DNA of 64,000 bases, from contig NC_021500.1 in assembly GCF_000410515.1 (NCBI RefSeq), forward strand, positions 1,054,001 through 1,118,000. Reading direction: 5' to 3'. Source of the stretch: Enterobacter sp. R4-368. Lineage in GTDB: Bacteria; Pseudomonadota; Gammaproteobacteria; Enterobacterales; Enterobacteriaceae. Position numbers and translations under genes: made by a program. The notes under the pieces are model-generated. The model did no database searches and had not been told where the DNA came from. It was given only the letters and a program-made list of their open reading frames with translations. This document shows, one piece after another, positions 51,214-61,408 of this stretch (position 1 is the stretch's first letter; every line of letters begins with the position of its first letter).

Positions 51214-52641
51214 TTAGAAACGGTCCTCGATATGAGAGAGAATAACTCTGACTAACTCATCTGCTTTGTGTGGAGAGGTGGACTCAACATAGCATCGTAA
51301 TTCAGGCGCATTTCCGGAAGGTCGGAGATGAATAATATCATCGTTAGTCAACCATAACCTGACGCCATCCGTCATATCCCGCCCCACAAAGCTCGCATTT
51401 GTTACACCACAAGCGCTTAAGGTCTTCGCAGGATCATTCACAAGTTTATCCAGCAAAGCAACACTCCGGGCGACAGAGAAATTCTGCAGTCTGTTCGAAG
51501 AGGTATAACGCGCTGGCAACTCCGCTAATTGTTGACTAATTTTTTTATGCTGGCTTGAAACCAGCGCCGTTACCACCGGCAATAATGCATCACGGGTAGG
51601 TAATGCTTTCAGCGTACGGCCCGCGTGATGGATATCACTGGCTAAGAGATAGCCTCCATTGGCTTCGAAACCTGCAACACGACCGAATTGGTCCAGTAAT
51701 GCGTCAAAGGCCGCGATAACATACGGCGAGCCTATTTTGGTCAGCACAACGTGAGGGATCAAACCGCTAGTTGTGATAATACTGTTACTACTCACTGGCA
51801 CCGCCGCCGCATCAATACCCAGATGTGAAGAGCAAAGTAATCCGAGGATGTCGCCACGCAGCCAGCGTCCCTTTTCATCACTAAGTAATGGCCGATCGCC
51901 ATCACCATCAGTTGAAAACACGGCATCAAGATGAAACTCGCGTAACCAGTTAATAGCCCGCTGTCGATCCTCTTCGGACACAGCTTCGGTATCGATAGGC
52001 ACGAACTGATCACTACGACCAAGGGAAACCACCTCCGCGCCGAGCATCGAAAACAGTATAGGGTAAATATCCCGTCCGGCGCTGGAGTGTTCATAAATGC
52101 CAATCCGTATTCCCGCAAGGGCATTTTTAGGGAAGAAAGAAGTATAACGCGCGATATAGTGCGCACTTGCATCGTTGCTCACGATCAAATCAGGCAATCT
52201 GGCGGGCAGGGTAAAACGTGTACTCCCAGTCGCAATTACCGCTTCGTCAGACTTCGTTATTTCACCGGTCGGGTGGTAAAACTTTAACCCATTACGATCG
52301 AATGGGATATGACTACCGGTTATCATGATCGCCGGGATTTTGTTCTCAAGCGCGTAATATGCCAGTCCCGGTGTTGGAATGACACCACAGTAATATGGCT
52401 TGAACCCCATATATTCGACAACAGCAGCACAGGCACGTGCCATATCGTAACTACTTGGGCGGTTATCGATACCAATCGCAACGGTATCAAAAGTATACGA
52501 GGCGGCTGTAGTGCTCAAAAAATTAGCAGTAAATGCACCGCATACTTGTGGTGTGAAATATTGAACCAGCCCTCTTGCACCGCTGGTGCCAAACTGTATA
52601 TTCGAATTGTTAATCACATGATTGCTTAAAAAATCTGACAT
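51214..52641 (-). CDS. manB: Phosphohexomutase, probable phosphomannomutase ManB
   Basis: An alpha-D-phosphohexomutase of 475 residues, likely making mannose-1-phosphate for the adjacent ManC. Seen are the N-terminal FGTSGARG, the phosphoserine loop ITGSHIPFDRNGLKFY, the metal loop STDGDGDRPLL and the C-terminal phosphate-binding LRPSGNAPELR. The serine loop differs from the usual TASHNP but is known in an O-antigen branch of the family. The ATG at 52641 lies one base after the manC stop. A glucose- or glucosamine-type activity is less likely given its partner. Confidence 0.85.
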   Translation of the reverse strand: MSDFLSNHVINNSNIQFGTSGARGLVQYFTPQVCGAFTANFLSTTAASYTFDTVAIGIDNRPSSYDMARACAAVVEYMGFKPYYCGVIPTPGLAYYALENKIPAIMITGSHIPFDRNGLKFYHPTGEITKSDEAVIATGSTRFTLPARLPDLIVSNDASAHYIARYTSFFPKNALAGIRIGIYEHSSAGRDIYPILFSMLGAEVVSLGRSDQFVPIDTEAVSEEDRQRAINWLREFHLDAVFSTDGDGDRPLLSDEKGRWLRGDILGLLCSSHLGIDAAAVPVSSNSIITTSGLIPHVVLTKIGSPYVIAAFDALLDQFGRVAGFEANGGYLLASDIHHAGRTLKALPTRDALLPVVTALVSSQHKKISQQLAELPARYTSSNRLQNFSVARSVALLDKLVNDPAKTLSACGVTNASFVGRDMTDGVRLWLTNDDIIHLRPSGNAPELRCYVESTSPHKADELVRVILSHIEDRF

Positions 52642-52642
52642 T

Positions 52643-54067
52643 TTATTTTTTCTCTGAAACAGGATTTTCAACACGAATGACATCGTCTTCGCTCAAATTT
52701 TTACCTGATTGAATTTCAATGATTTCCAGAGGAGTTGAACCTGCATTCGCCAATACATGAACCAGCCCTGCGGGAATAAACGTTGACTGGTTTTCTTCAA
52801 CGAAATATTCGCGATCTTGCAGAATCACTTTTGCGCGCCCGCAAAGTACCATCCAGTGTTCAGCACGCTGATGATGGATTTGCGCGGCGAGTTGCTTTTC
52901 AGGGCGCACAGTGACTTTACGAACGCGATAATCATCTCCTTGCACCAGCGTATTAATGCTTCCCCAAGGGCGATAGATCTCCTGGTGATCGCGGTGCTCA
53001 GTCCGTCGACTAGACTTAAGATGTTCAACCACTTTTTTCACATTCTGCACTTGGTCTTTATCAGCAATTAGAATCGCATCACAGGTCTGGACCACAACGG
53101 TATTTTTCAGCCCTAAGGTAGCTACCAGCGCGTCTTCCGAATGGACATAAATGTTATGGCAATCAAACTCGAGGACATCTCCTTGTTTTACATTCCCACG
53201 TTCATCTTTAGGGGAAATATCCCACAGCGACGACCATGAGCCGACATCAGACCAGCCAGCATCCATTGGGACGACAACAGCATGATCGGTATGCTCCATT
53301 ACTGCGTAATCAATGGATTCCGCGGGACATTGCGCAAACGCCTGCTCGTCAATCCTTACAAAATCTAGATCTTGATGGGTCTGCGTCATCGCATTTTCGC
53401 ACTGCACATAAATATCGGGTCGGTATTTTTTTAATTCTGCCAGGTAACTTTCGGCTTTGAACATGAACAAGCCGCTATTCCAGTAGTATTCACCGCTGGA
53501 GTAATAGTCACATGCAATTTCATAGCTCGGTTTTTCGACAAACTCGGCAACAACAAATGCATCATTACCTTGCGACTGTCCACGGCGAATATAGCCATAT
53601 CCGGTTTCCGGACGTGAGGGAACAATGCCAAAAGTAACTAGTTTACCGCGTTCAGCATAGGCCACAGCTTGCGTAACAGAAGTGATAAAGGCATCCTCAT
53701 TCTGAATGACATGATCAGCCGCGAGCACCAACATGATATTGTCAACATTCTGTTGCTTGTTTTGGAGGAGCGTAAACGCCGCTAAGGCGATGGCGGGTGC
53801 GGTATTACGACCAGAAGGCTCCAGAATAATATTGTCCGACAATTGGTCGATAGCTCGCAGTTGCTCTGCAACCAGAAACCGATGCTCGTTATTACAGATG
53901 ACGACAGGCGGACACGTCTGTAATTTTTCCAGGCGCTTAACTGTTTGTTGCAGCATGGTTATGCTGCCACCAACCTGAAGAAACTGTTTTGGATACATTT
54001 CTCGCGAAAGTGGCCATAAACGGCTTCCGCTGCCGCCAGCCATGATCACAGGTATAATATTTTTCAT
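52643..54067 (-). CDS. manC: Mannose-1-phosphate guanylyltransferase
   Basis: An enzyme of 474 residues that makes GDP-mannose. The pyrophosphorylase signature MAGGSGSRLWPLSREMYPKQFL is at the N-terminus, FVEKP is near residue 175, and the C-terminal cupin domain of type II phosphomannose isomerases is present (RPWGSINTL, QIHHQRAEHW). Whether the isomerase half is active is unclear; a housekeeping ManA is normally present elsewhere. It forms a pair with manB. Confidence 0.93.
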   Translation of the reverse strand: MKNIIPVIMAGGSGSRLWPLSREMYPKQFLQVGGSITMLQQTVKRLEKLQTCPPVVICNNEHRFLVAEQLRAIDQLSDNIILEPSGRNTAPAIALAAFTLLQNKQQNVDNIMLVLAADHVIQNEDAFITSVTQAVAYAERGKLVTFGIVPSRPETGYGYIRRGQSQGNDAFVVAEFVEKPSYEIACDYYSSGEYYWNSGLFMFKAESYLAELKKYRPDIYVQCENAMTQTHQDLDFVRIDEQAFAQCPAESIDYAVMEHTDHAVVVPMDAGWSDVGSWSSLWDISPKDERGNVKQGDVLEFDCHNIYVHSEDALVATLGLKNTVVVQTCDAILIADKDQVQNVKKVVEHLKSSRRTEHRDHQEIYRPWGSINTLVQGDDYRVRKVTVRPEKQLAAQIHHQRAEHWMVLCGRAKVILQDREYFVEENQSTFIPAGLVHVLANAGSTPLEIIEIQSGKNLSEDDVIRVENPVSEKK

Positions 54068-54080
54068 AGCGCTACCAATA

Positions 54081-55235
54081 TTAACGTTTTACCTGTCGAT
54101 AATGGCAAAACTCCGTCCATTTTGATTCGACATACTCTTTTATTTCACGCTCAAAACGCTGCTGTGAAAAACGTTCAGCATTTTTACGGCATGATTCTGG
54201 TGTAAATGCAACCGAGCTTTTTTCGAAGATTTCAACAGCTTCAATAATAGCGCTGGCGGTTTGTTCCATAAAGAAAATACCTGTCGGGTTACTGTGTTCA
54301 GGCGGGATGACTGTCTCAAGCGCACCACCTTTACCAAACGCGATAACAGGCGTACCGCAAGCCTGCGCCTCAACGGGAATAATGCCGAAATCCTCTTCTG
54401 CTGCAAAAACAAAAGCTTTTGCGTTTTGCATATGCTCGCGCAGAACAGCAAATGGCTGATACCCCATCAAGGTGACATTGGCTGCGGCAATCTTTTTTAT
54501 TTTTTCGAAATCAGGACCGTCACCAATTACAATCAGTTTTTTGTCAGGCATGGCATTAAAAGCTTCAACAATCAGAGCAATTCTTTTATAAGGAACCATT
54601 CTCGACGCTGTAAGATAAAAATCAAACTTTTCATTTCTCAACTCGAATTCATCCACAGCCACTGGTGGATAAATAACATCAGCCTCTCGTCCGTATACTT
54701 TCTTAATCCTGCGTGCAATGTATTGTGAATTAGCTAAAAAATGATCTACGCCATTCGGTGTGCGACAATCCCATATACGCATTTTGTGCAGAATCCATTT
54801 AGCCAACCAGCCTTTCAATCCTTTATTAAGTCCGGATTCACGCAAATACTGATGTTGAAGATCCCAAGCATACCGGATAGGTGAGTGCACATAACTTATA
54901 TGTAACTGATCCGGGCCAGTAATTACCCCTTTGGCCACGGCATGCGCACTTGAAATTACTATATCGGCACCAGAAACATCTAACTGTTCAATCGCCAGAG
55001 GCATCAATGGCAAATATTTCTGATAATATTTTTGTGCCTTGGGTAAGTGTTGAATAAAGGTAGTCTTCGCTCTTTTATTCATGAACTTTGCACGTTGTTC
55101 CGGAGTAAGAAAATCCACCACCGAAAAAAGATCCGCCTCTGGGAAAACTTTTAATATTTGCGCGGAAACTTGCTCTGAACCTGCATAGCTTAACAGCCAC
55201 TCATGAACAAGGGATATTTTAACATCGTTTTTCAT
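54081..55235 (-). CDS. GT4-family glycosyltransferase, probable mannosyltransferase
   Basis: A GT-B fold protein of 384 residues. The start VKISLVHEWLLSYAGSEQ, the HSPIRYAWDLQHQYL segment, the VGREADVIYPPVAVDEF linker-like region and the C-terminal EEDFGIIPVEAQACGTPVIAFGKG, with the E-x7-E motif of retaining enzymes, resemble O-antigen mannosyltransferases such as WbaZ. It is placed directly before manC and manB, which make GDP-mannose, so mannose is the likely donor sugar. The acceptor is unknown. Confidence 0.8.
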   Translation of the reverse strand: MKNDVKISLVHEWLLSYAGSEQVSAQILKVFPEADLFSVVDFLTPEQRAKFMNKRAKTTFIQHLPKAQKYYQKYLPLMPLAIEQLDVSGADIVISSAHAVAKGVITGPDQLHISYVHSPIRYAWDLQHQYLRESGLNKGLKGWLAKWILHKMRIWDCRTPNGVDHFLANSQYIARRIKKVYGREADVIYPPVAVDEFELRNEKFDFYLTASRMVPYKRIALIVEAFNAMPDKKLIVIGDGPDFEKIKKIAAANVTLMGYQPFAVLREHMQNAKAFVFAAEEDFGIIPVEAQACGTPVIAFGKGGALETVIPPEHSNPTGIFFMEQTASAIIEAVEIFEKSSVAFTPESCRKNAERFSQQRFEREIKEYVESKWTEFCHYRQVKR

Positions 55236-55251
55236 TGATAAAACCTTGTCA

Positions 55252-56271
55252 TTATTGCATGACTTTGCGGATAGCTTTATAGATAAAACGCGCATTGGAT
55301 CTCAACGTGCAGTTAAGAAAATAGAACGCAAGCGGCACGGGATGGCTCATTAATCCTAGCGCGGAGAGCTCCTGCTTTAATTCTTTATTAACTTTGATAC
55401 TTTGCCCCGCATTCATTTCAAAAATATGGAATGACTGTCTGGTAGTAAGCTCATGTTTTAACGGTGTATAAAGATCGACATTATATGCGGCACCCACGCT
55501 TTTTGCTATGGTGAGAACGCCGCGCCACATCGCAGCACGCCCGCGGGCGGTGTAACTGCCAGGGACATGGACTTCTTTGTCGTCCGCAGCCTGACCAAAC
55601 ATAGGCGGATTATCAGCACGCCCCCCGATAATTGGCCGGGAGATATAGCCGATACCTTCACCTATAAAAGCAGATGCAGCTAAATAGATTTGATAATAGA
55701 GTGAACCATCGAATTCTTCCGTATGTAAAGATCTGGCGAAAGGAACATTCACAATCAACCCACCGACAAAACCTGCGGCCCTGAAAATCATTTTGGGTTC
55801 TGATGCTCCCCATTTATAAACTGAGTCTTTATCGCTCAGCGAAGACAAGCCAATGGGATTGTAAATATCATGATTAAAGCGCAAAAAAGCACGTGAAATA
55901 AAATTGATTCGTGGGTTTTTTGCTATATAATCTTTAACTTCTGAAATAGCATTAGGCAATAACAGATCATCATTACCCATAATTACCGCCCATTCGCATG
56001 AGGCGCTTTCGATGCATTTTCTCAAATTCTTATCATAACCAAGATTCAACTCATTAATAATAAAAGTAAGTTTTATTTTATTATTTTCGTACTCACTTCG
56101 AAAAGAATCAACCATATTTTGAATATTTAGTTTTTCCGGAGAATTATCTTCGCAGATTAGCACTTCATCAGGATAAACCTCTTGTGATAGTACAGAGCTA
56201 AGGAGTTCTTTTAACTCCTGAACCCGATTATAACTTGGTATAACAACTGAAATTGTTGCGGCATTATCCAT
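55252..56271 (-). CDS. GT2-family glycosyltransferase
   Basis: A GT-A fold protein of 339 residues. The start ISVVIPSYNRVQELKELLSSVLSQ and the nucleotide-sugar site MGNDDLLLP (a DxD equivalent) mark an inverting family 2 transferase, probably acting at the cytoplasmic face on the lipid-linked O-unit. The linked sugar cannot be told. It overlaps the acyltransferase gene by eight bases. Confidence 0.82.
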   Translation of the reverse strand: MDNAATISVVIPSYNRVQELKELLSSVLSQEVYPDEVLICEDNSPEKLNIQNMVDSFRSEYENNKIKLTFIINELNLGYDKNLRKCIESASCEWAVIMGNDDLLLPNAISEVKDYIAKNPRINFISRAFLRFNHDIYNPIGLSSLSDKDSVYKWGASEPKMIFRAAGFVGGLIVNVPFARSLHTEEFDGSLYYQIYLAASAFIGEGIGYISRPIIGGRADNPPMFGQAADDKEVHVPGSYTARGRAAMWRGVLTIAKSVGAAYNVDLYTPLKHELTTRQSFHIFEMNAGQSIKVNKELKQELSALGLMSHPVPLAFYFLNCTLRSNARFIYKAIRKVMQ

Positions 56272-56824
56272 TAGTCAGTTTCCTTATGAATCTTGCTGGA
56301 TTTCCTGCAATGAGACTATTTTCTTCGAAGTGGCCTTTCACAACTGAGTTCGCTGCGATGATTGAACCTTTACCAACGGATGTACCGGCTAATATGACCA
56401 CATTGTCGCAAACCCAGATATTATTACCAATTTTTATCTCTGCAATATCATCTAAATCACGTGATGCCGGAGGAATATGAGCCTCATATTTTGCAGGACG
56501 AGTTGAACCATGGGAATGATCACCAATATAAATATTAGAACCTAATAAAACATTATCTCCAATATCAATCTTTTTCACAGCTGATATATGAACATTACAA
56601 CTCATCATTACATTTTCACCAAAAATGATTTCTGGAGTGAAGTTTTGTGTTTTATATTTATCTACTGCTTGTATCCAACAATTGTCTCCGATAGAGCAAT
56701 TTGTCATCTTCATATACTTCGCGCCGAAAATTTTGGGATTACTACCCAGAATTCGTATAGATAACTTGCGAGTTAAACTGTAATACAAGGCACGTAATCT
56801 GCCCTTAACTTTATAGATTAGCAT
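56264..56824 (-). CDS. Hexapeptide-repeat acyltransferase
   Basis: A left-handed beta-helix protein of 186 residues. Isoleucine-rich hexapeptide repeats run from about 45 to 165 (IGDNCWIQA, IGDNVLLGSNIYIGDHSHG, IGNNIWVCDNVVILAG, VGKGSIIAANSVVKG), ending NPARFIRKL. The loop His in DHSHG is the usual catalytic base. It probably O- or N-acetylates a sugar of the O-unit, resembling WcaF/WbbJ-type enzymes. The AT-rich composition agrees with transfer together with the cluster. Confidence 0.85.
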   Translation of the reverse strand: MLIYKVKGRLRALYYSLTRKLSIRILGSNPKIFGAKYMKMTNCSIGDNCWIQAVDKYKTQNFTPEIIFGENVMMSCNVHISAVKKIDIGDNVLLGSNIYIGDHSHGSTRPAKYEAHIPPASRDLDDIAEIKIGNNIWVCDNVVILAGTSVGKGSIIAANSVVKGHFEENSLIAGNPARFIRKLTNG

Positions 56825-56827
56825 AGC

Positions 56828-58108
56828 TTACTTCCCGCACTCCAAGAGTGATTCTCTTCTTGTGATTATCGTTTCGCTGTAAATAATAAAACACACAATC
56901 CAAAATAAAACAGAAAGGATACCCGCCTGGAACGAAGAACTCACCGCCGCAGATAACCAGTACAAAAAAAATAATGCAAAGAAAAACTGCCGTGCTCCCT
57001 TTGTTTTTTTATAAAAAACTCTGAATTGATATAATATTAACAATTGGAACATCAAGCCGCCAAAAATGCCAGCTTCTAACATACCATGGAAGATAAAGTT
57101 ATCAGTGTTAATTCTTTCTGTCGTTTGTGAGAGCGTGCTTCCTGCACCTTGAGATCCCAGGCCTTCACCTAGTGGATGGTTGACTAGAAAATCAATCGAG
57201 TTTGACGCCATATCAAAACGTTGCGTCGTGGAGTACTTTGAACCTTTATCACTGTCGGTGAAGCGTCCAATAAATATATCTGAATAACTACTCAACGAAA
57301 TAGCAACCAGCAGCACGAAAGCCATTAATGAAGCGCTGGCTTTCACGATAATCTTGCTCCGGCATAAAAAAATCAGCCCAGAACATATTAAGGCAATGAT
57401 CGCTCCGCGAGTAATTGACATAAAGCAGGCGATGATGGCCAATATGGCACCTAATAGGTTTGTATATTTTGAACCATATTTACTAAAAATGTTATAAACA
57501 AAGAAGATGAAAGCGATAACCATCAAGTAACCGAAAGCCAATGCATCGGCAAATCCACCATTGGCTCTCACTAAATCATAATATCGGTTAATCAATGAAA
57601 AATTATCTCCCCCATAGTTGGGGTTGTAACCAAGCATTAAGGTAAAATTTCCGCCAGTTACAACATCAATAATCGCAATCGAGCTGGTTATAAGAAAAAC
57701 CACTGTCAATACTCGCTTTAAAAAAAAGGCAATTCTACGCCAGCGATCATTGTCATAATCATTATTAAAATAACAGGCAAGAATACTAAAAACCATTGGG
57801 TAGAAAACCAGAGCATGCAATCCTAGAACTACTTGCAAAATATTTGAGCGATTATCTATAATCGAAAGCAGAGTACCTGATAGCATCAGGATAAAGAGCG
57901 TGATTAAACTCCCGTTGACTTTAAAGCTTCCAGATAGAAATAGCGTATAGATGATTATTACATAAAACAGAAGAATGGCCACACACCGAATAAGTGGGCC
58001 TATTGGCATATCAGAGACTTTAGGAAGCCATGAGCTAAGATAAGGTGAACCAACAGTTGTCATTATCAAAAAAAGAAGTATTCTTTCAAACGAAACTATG
58101 TTTAACAT
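56828..58108 (-). CDS. wzy: O-antigen polymerase Wzy
   Basis: A hydrophobic protein of about 426 residues with some eleven or twelve membrane helices and a large periplasmic loop near residues 290-355 containing RFTDSDKGSKYSTTQRFDMA and HPLGEGLGSQGAG, the Wzy/WaaL-like arrangement. It joins O-units on the periplasmic side, under length control by WzzB. The ATG at 58108 has a weak GGA upstream; an ATG at 58123 gives five more residues. Wzy proteins diverge strongly, so the call rests on topology, the loop and context. Confidence 0.82.
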   Translation of the reverse strand: MLNIVSFERILLFLIMTTVGSPYLSSWLPKVSDMPIGPLIRCVAILLFYVIIIYTLFLSGSFKVNGSLITLFILMLSGTLLSIIDNRSNILQVVLGLHALVFYPMVFSILACYFNNDYDNDRWRRIAFFLKRVLTVVFLITSSIAIIDVVTGGNFTLMLGYNPNYGGDNFSLINRYYDLVRANGGFADALAFGYLMVIAFIFFVYNIFSKYGSKYTNLLGAILAIIACFMSITRGAIIALICSGLIFLCRSKIIVKASASLMAFVLLVAISLSSYSDIFIGRFTDSDKGSKYSTTQRFDMASNSIDFLVNHPLGEGLGSQGAGSTLSQTTERINTDNFIFHGMLEAGIFGGLMFQLLILYQFRVFYKKTKGARQFFFALFFLYWLSAAVSSSFQAGILSVLFWIVCFIIYSETIITRRESLLECGK

Positions 58109-58123
58109 TATTAGACATTCCAT

Positions 58124-58565
58124 ACATGTTGGTGAATAAAAAACACTTCCTTAATGACCGTCTAATTAAAAAAGATTTTATACAAAAGATAAAAACCTTT
58201 GGCACATAATTAGAAATGATAACAATGCGATTATTAAATAATTCTACATTAATACTTTTCTCATTAAAAACTCTCTTTTATAATCATGACCTTTCAAATA
58301 GTATTATCAAAATACTGGTTATGATTTATGGTCATGGATAAAAATGTTTTTCGCTAGTACAATCGGCATTGTATCTATTCATTATGAAATTAATATTTAC
58401 TCATTTAATATCAAAAAAATCTTATAACATTAAAAAATCATAAGGTAAACGAAGGTGATTCGTAAAGCTATTTCAACATCATACATTAAATATACATATT
58501 TTTGTTCATCATCAATCTTAAATAAACAATACTTCAAGGGCGAAATATCAACTCCCTTAAAAAAT
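58124..58565. other. 442-bp AT-rich gap inside the O-antigen cluster
   Basis: Elsewhere the cluster genes are separated by 0-50 bases. This stretch is very AT-rich, with no frame of meaningful length, no insertion-sequence ends and no hairpin with a T-run. It could be the scar of a lost gene or hold an internal promoter. Confidence 0.45.
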
Positions 58566-59843
58566 TCAGTCACCATTAAAAGAATTTGGAAATTCACTGA
58601 TAAGTAATTCTATATCACGCACTTGCGTATGCGCCGAGCATTTTTCCAAGGCATACTCCCGAGCATATTTTTTTTGAGCTTCTAAGGATGAATCATTCAA
58701 CTGTAACAAATTCAAAATTGCTTCTGCGAGCGCATTAGAATTAACTTCTTGTGCCAGAAATCCATTTCGACCATCAATAATAAGATCCTCTGCCACACCA
58801 ACTTTAAAAGCAACAACAGGAACACCGGACATCAACGCCTCATTTATCATCATCGGACCAGCATCTTCTATCGAAGGGCAAATGAAACCGTCTGCGAAGT
58901 TGTATAAGAATGGATACTTATCTTTGTCACTAATAAACCCGATATTGATGACCGGAATATCCTCAGGTAACTGAAGTTCGGCCTTATTTCCCACAGTCAA
59001 AAGAGAAACTTTACTAAGATGCTCAGGATGGTTTTTTTTAATTACATTAAGAGCTTCAACAACATATTTCACCCCCTTTCTAGGGTCACCGAGAGACTGT
59101 GCACCTAAAAAAATTACTCGCCGCCCTTCCGGAATATTAATTTGAATATGTTTCTTGGCTGAATCAAGAGGGCGAGGGCAAAATATATTCTCGTCGATAC
59201 CTATAATTGCTTTTTTAATACCTAACTTTGCTTTTATTCCACTTCGATTACAACGCTCGTCAAGCCATTTACTTGCCGACAAGAAAAAACAGTCCATTTC
59301 TTGATAATATTTTTTCCTGTTGTTAAAAACGTAAGCCGGAAGTTTAATTAAATTGGGGAGTTTCATAGCCGGGCAATTATCGCAACCATCTATATAGCCT
59401 TCACATTTCCATGGGTAATGGCACCCACCTGTGAACATAGCCGCATCCATGAGATAAAATGCAACAGGGCATTGGTATTTCTTTTGTATTATATATATAT
59501 CATAATCAGAAAGAAAACCTGAAACGTAATAAATAATTATTAAATCTGGTTTTTTCTTATAACTTTTAAAAAGCTTGTTCAAACTAAAAGTAGAATTGTA
59601 GAATAAATAATACTTATTCTCTACATCATTCCAACGTACCAGAGACCGTCGAATTAATTTAATAAAAAAGTTGATAATCTTGTGTCTAATATGCTCCACT
59701 GAGATTACACTCTCATCATTCGATGTCTTTTCAACTACAAACATTGTGGAGTCATGACCATATCTTTGAAGATTTATATGCGTTCTGTATGCACCATAAA
59801 ACGCACCTTTGCTATCGCCTGTAGATAAATGTAAAACATTCAT
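58566..59843 (-). CDS. GT4-family glycosyltransferase with Cys-rich loop
   Basis: A GT-B transferase of 425 residues. The start MNVLHLSTGDSKGAFYGAYR and C-terminal SIEDAGPMMINEALMSGVPVVAFKVG form the usual donor site of WcaC-like family 4 enzymes. The segment TGGCHYPWKCEG/YIDGCDNCPAM (about 135-165) has four Cys residues, common in this subfamily. The donor and acceptor sugars are unknown. AT content is high. It is one of three transferases which, with WbaP, would give a four-sugar unit. Confidence 0.82.
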   Translation of the reverse strand: MNVLHLSTGDSKGAFYGAYRTHINLQRYGHDSTMFVVEKTSNDESVISVEHIRHKIINFFIKLIRRSLVRWNDVENKYYLFYNSTFSLNKLFKSYKKKPDLIIIYYVSGFLSDYDIYIIQKKYQCPVAFYLMDAAMFTGGCHYPWKCEGYIDGCDNCPAMKLPNLIKLPAYVFNNRKKYYQEMDCFFLSASKWLDERCNRSGIKAKLGIKKAIIGIDENIFCPRPLDSAKKHIQINIPEGRRVIFLGAQSLGDPRKGVKYVVEALNVIKKNHPEHLSKVSLLTVGNKAELQLPEDIPVINIGFISDKDKYPFLYNFADGFICPSIEDAGPMMINEALMSGVPVVAFKVGVAEDLIIDGRNGFLAQEVNSNALAEAILNLLQLNDSSLEAQKKYAREYALEKCSAHTQVRDIELLISEFPNSFNGD

Positions 59844-59859
59844 GGTTAAACTCGCTTTG

Positions 59860-61380
59860 CTAATACCATTTTTTTAACTTCATATTTCTGATCGCGGCTA
59901 TTAATGGCATACGTAAAAGATAAAGAAAAGTGGAAATAATAATCATATTAGCAACAGGAGGAAAAATGACATATATTATCCTATATAGAATAAAAATTTG
60001 GAGTTTTTGTATAATTAAAAAAATCAAGAAAGATAATATTAAAACAACCGAAGCCAAGGGTAGTAATAAAGATATATAACCTATAATTTCTTTACTTAAA
60101 CAAAAACCTCCCCATAATATCATGAAAAGTATTGTATGCATAAAGTAGAATATACACGACCATTCTGGACCATATAATTTAGCGATAAGAATTGTTAACG
60201 GAATCGTTATCGCAGAATAAAATGCATATGCATAAAAATGGTACTTTAACTGACCTTTAGAATATAATAATATAAAAACAAAATTCATTATCCCCGCAAA
60301 AAAAGCAGCAGAGACCAACCATTTAGCATATAAATTAACAGCAAATCCGAGATCTTTATTTTTAAGCCACAATGAAATGAGATCGTTTCCATAAACGCAC
60401 ATATACGGGACTAACGGACCGAGAATAACTACATATCCGACAGAACTAATGCTAAACAACTCAATAAATTTATTGTAATTTTTTTCTTTAACCAGTGCGC
60501 TTAATCTGGGTAGCAGGAATTGTGATAACGGTGCAGTCAGTGCTAGCACGACCGCACTTAGTTGAGAACCAATTTGGTAATGAGTGTAGAGGGTTAAATT
60601 TGTGTATGTTGATAACGCGAGTTTATCGACTTGAGTAGCGATGACCCAAATCATCGACAAACCAGATAATTGCAATGAAAACTTAACTATATTTCTAAAC
60701 GAAATACTATCGGTACTGTTTTTATCTCTTTCCGGATGTCGATTTATCAGTTGCCGATGCTGTTTAATAATAACATAAGCTACGCAGCCTAATGTCGCAA
60801 TAATATCTATGACAGATAGAAATAACAATGTATTAAAAAAAGCAGGTAACGTATTTGAATAAAAGGAAAGGATTAGATATGAGCCACCATAAAATGCTGT
60901 GGTATATAACATGTTCCATATAGCAATCAAATCCTGTCGTTCCATACCATTTATAAAGCTTTGCAAATACGACCGCAAATATAAAAATGCAAGAATTATA
61001 CCTGTGAGTTTTATACAATATACGGTTTCTTCTCTGGATAATGACGTTTGTAACCAATCGGTAACTATATATAAGGAAAAATAGTTAAAAACAAAACTAA
61101 CAAATCCGGCAATGATAACAAAACCACATAATACTTTAATAAATAATTTGATAACCTTCATGAAGGTAACAAGGTGATTTTTATTAGTAGCGACTAATTT
61201 AATAAAAGTCCCGCTTATTCCTGCGTCCAACAACCCCATTAATGTTATTAGCATCGTAAAAAAAGAAACTATACCATATCTTTCCGTACCTAAGAGCCCA
61301 ATAATCAAAGGGACCAAAAAGAGAGGAAATGCAACACGGTATAGTTGAGCCACATATAGAATAACTATTTTTTTAAACAT
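59860..61380 (-). CDS. wzx: O-antigen flippase Wzx
   Basis: A very hydrophobic protein of 506 residues with about 12-14 predicted helices, of the MOP/polysaccharide-transport superfamily. The start FKKIVILYVAQLYRVAFPLFLVPLI and GLLGTERYGIVSFF loop are characteristic. It would move the undecaprenyl-linked unit across the inner membrane for Wzy. Low GC content and weak conservation are usual for the family. Confidence 0.85.
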   Translation of the reverse strand: MFKKIVILYVAQLYRVAFPLFLVPLIIGLLGTERYGIVSFFTMLITLMGLLDAGISGTFIKLVATNKNHLVTFMKVIKLFIKVLCGFVIIAGFVSFVFNYFSLYIVTDWLQTSLSREETVYCIKLTGIILAFLYLRSYLQSFINGMERQDLIAIWNMLYTTAFYGGSYLILSFYSNTLPAFFNTLLFLSVIDIIATLGCVAYVIIKQHRQLINRHPERDKNSTDSISFRNIVKFSLQLSGLSMIWVIATQVDKLALSTYTNLTLYTHYQIGSQLSAVVLALTAPLSQFLLPRLSALVKEKNYNKFIELFSISSVGYVVILGPLVPYMCVYGNDLISLWLKNKDLGFAVNLYAKWLVSAAFFAGIMNFVFILLYSKGQLKYHFYAYAFYSAITIPLTILIAKLYGPEWSCIFYFMHTILFMILWGGFCLSKEIIGYISLLLPLASVVLILSFLIFLIIQKLQIFILYRIIYVIFPPVANMIIISTFLYLLRMPLIAAIRNMKLKKWY

Positions 61381-61408
61381 AATAGCTCACAAAAACAAGC
61401 GGAACGCA

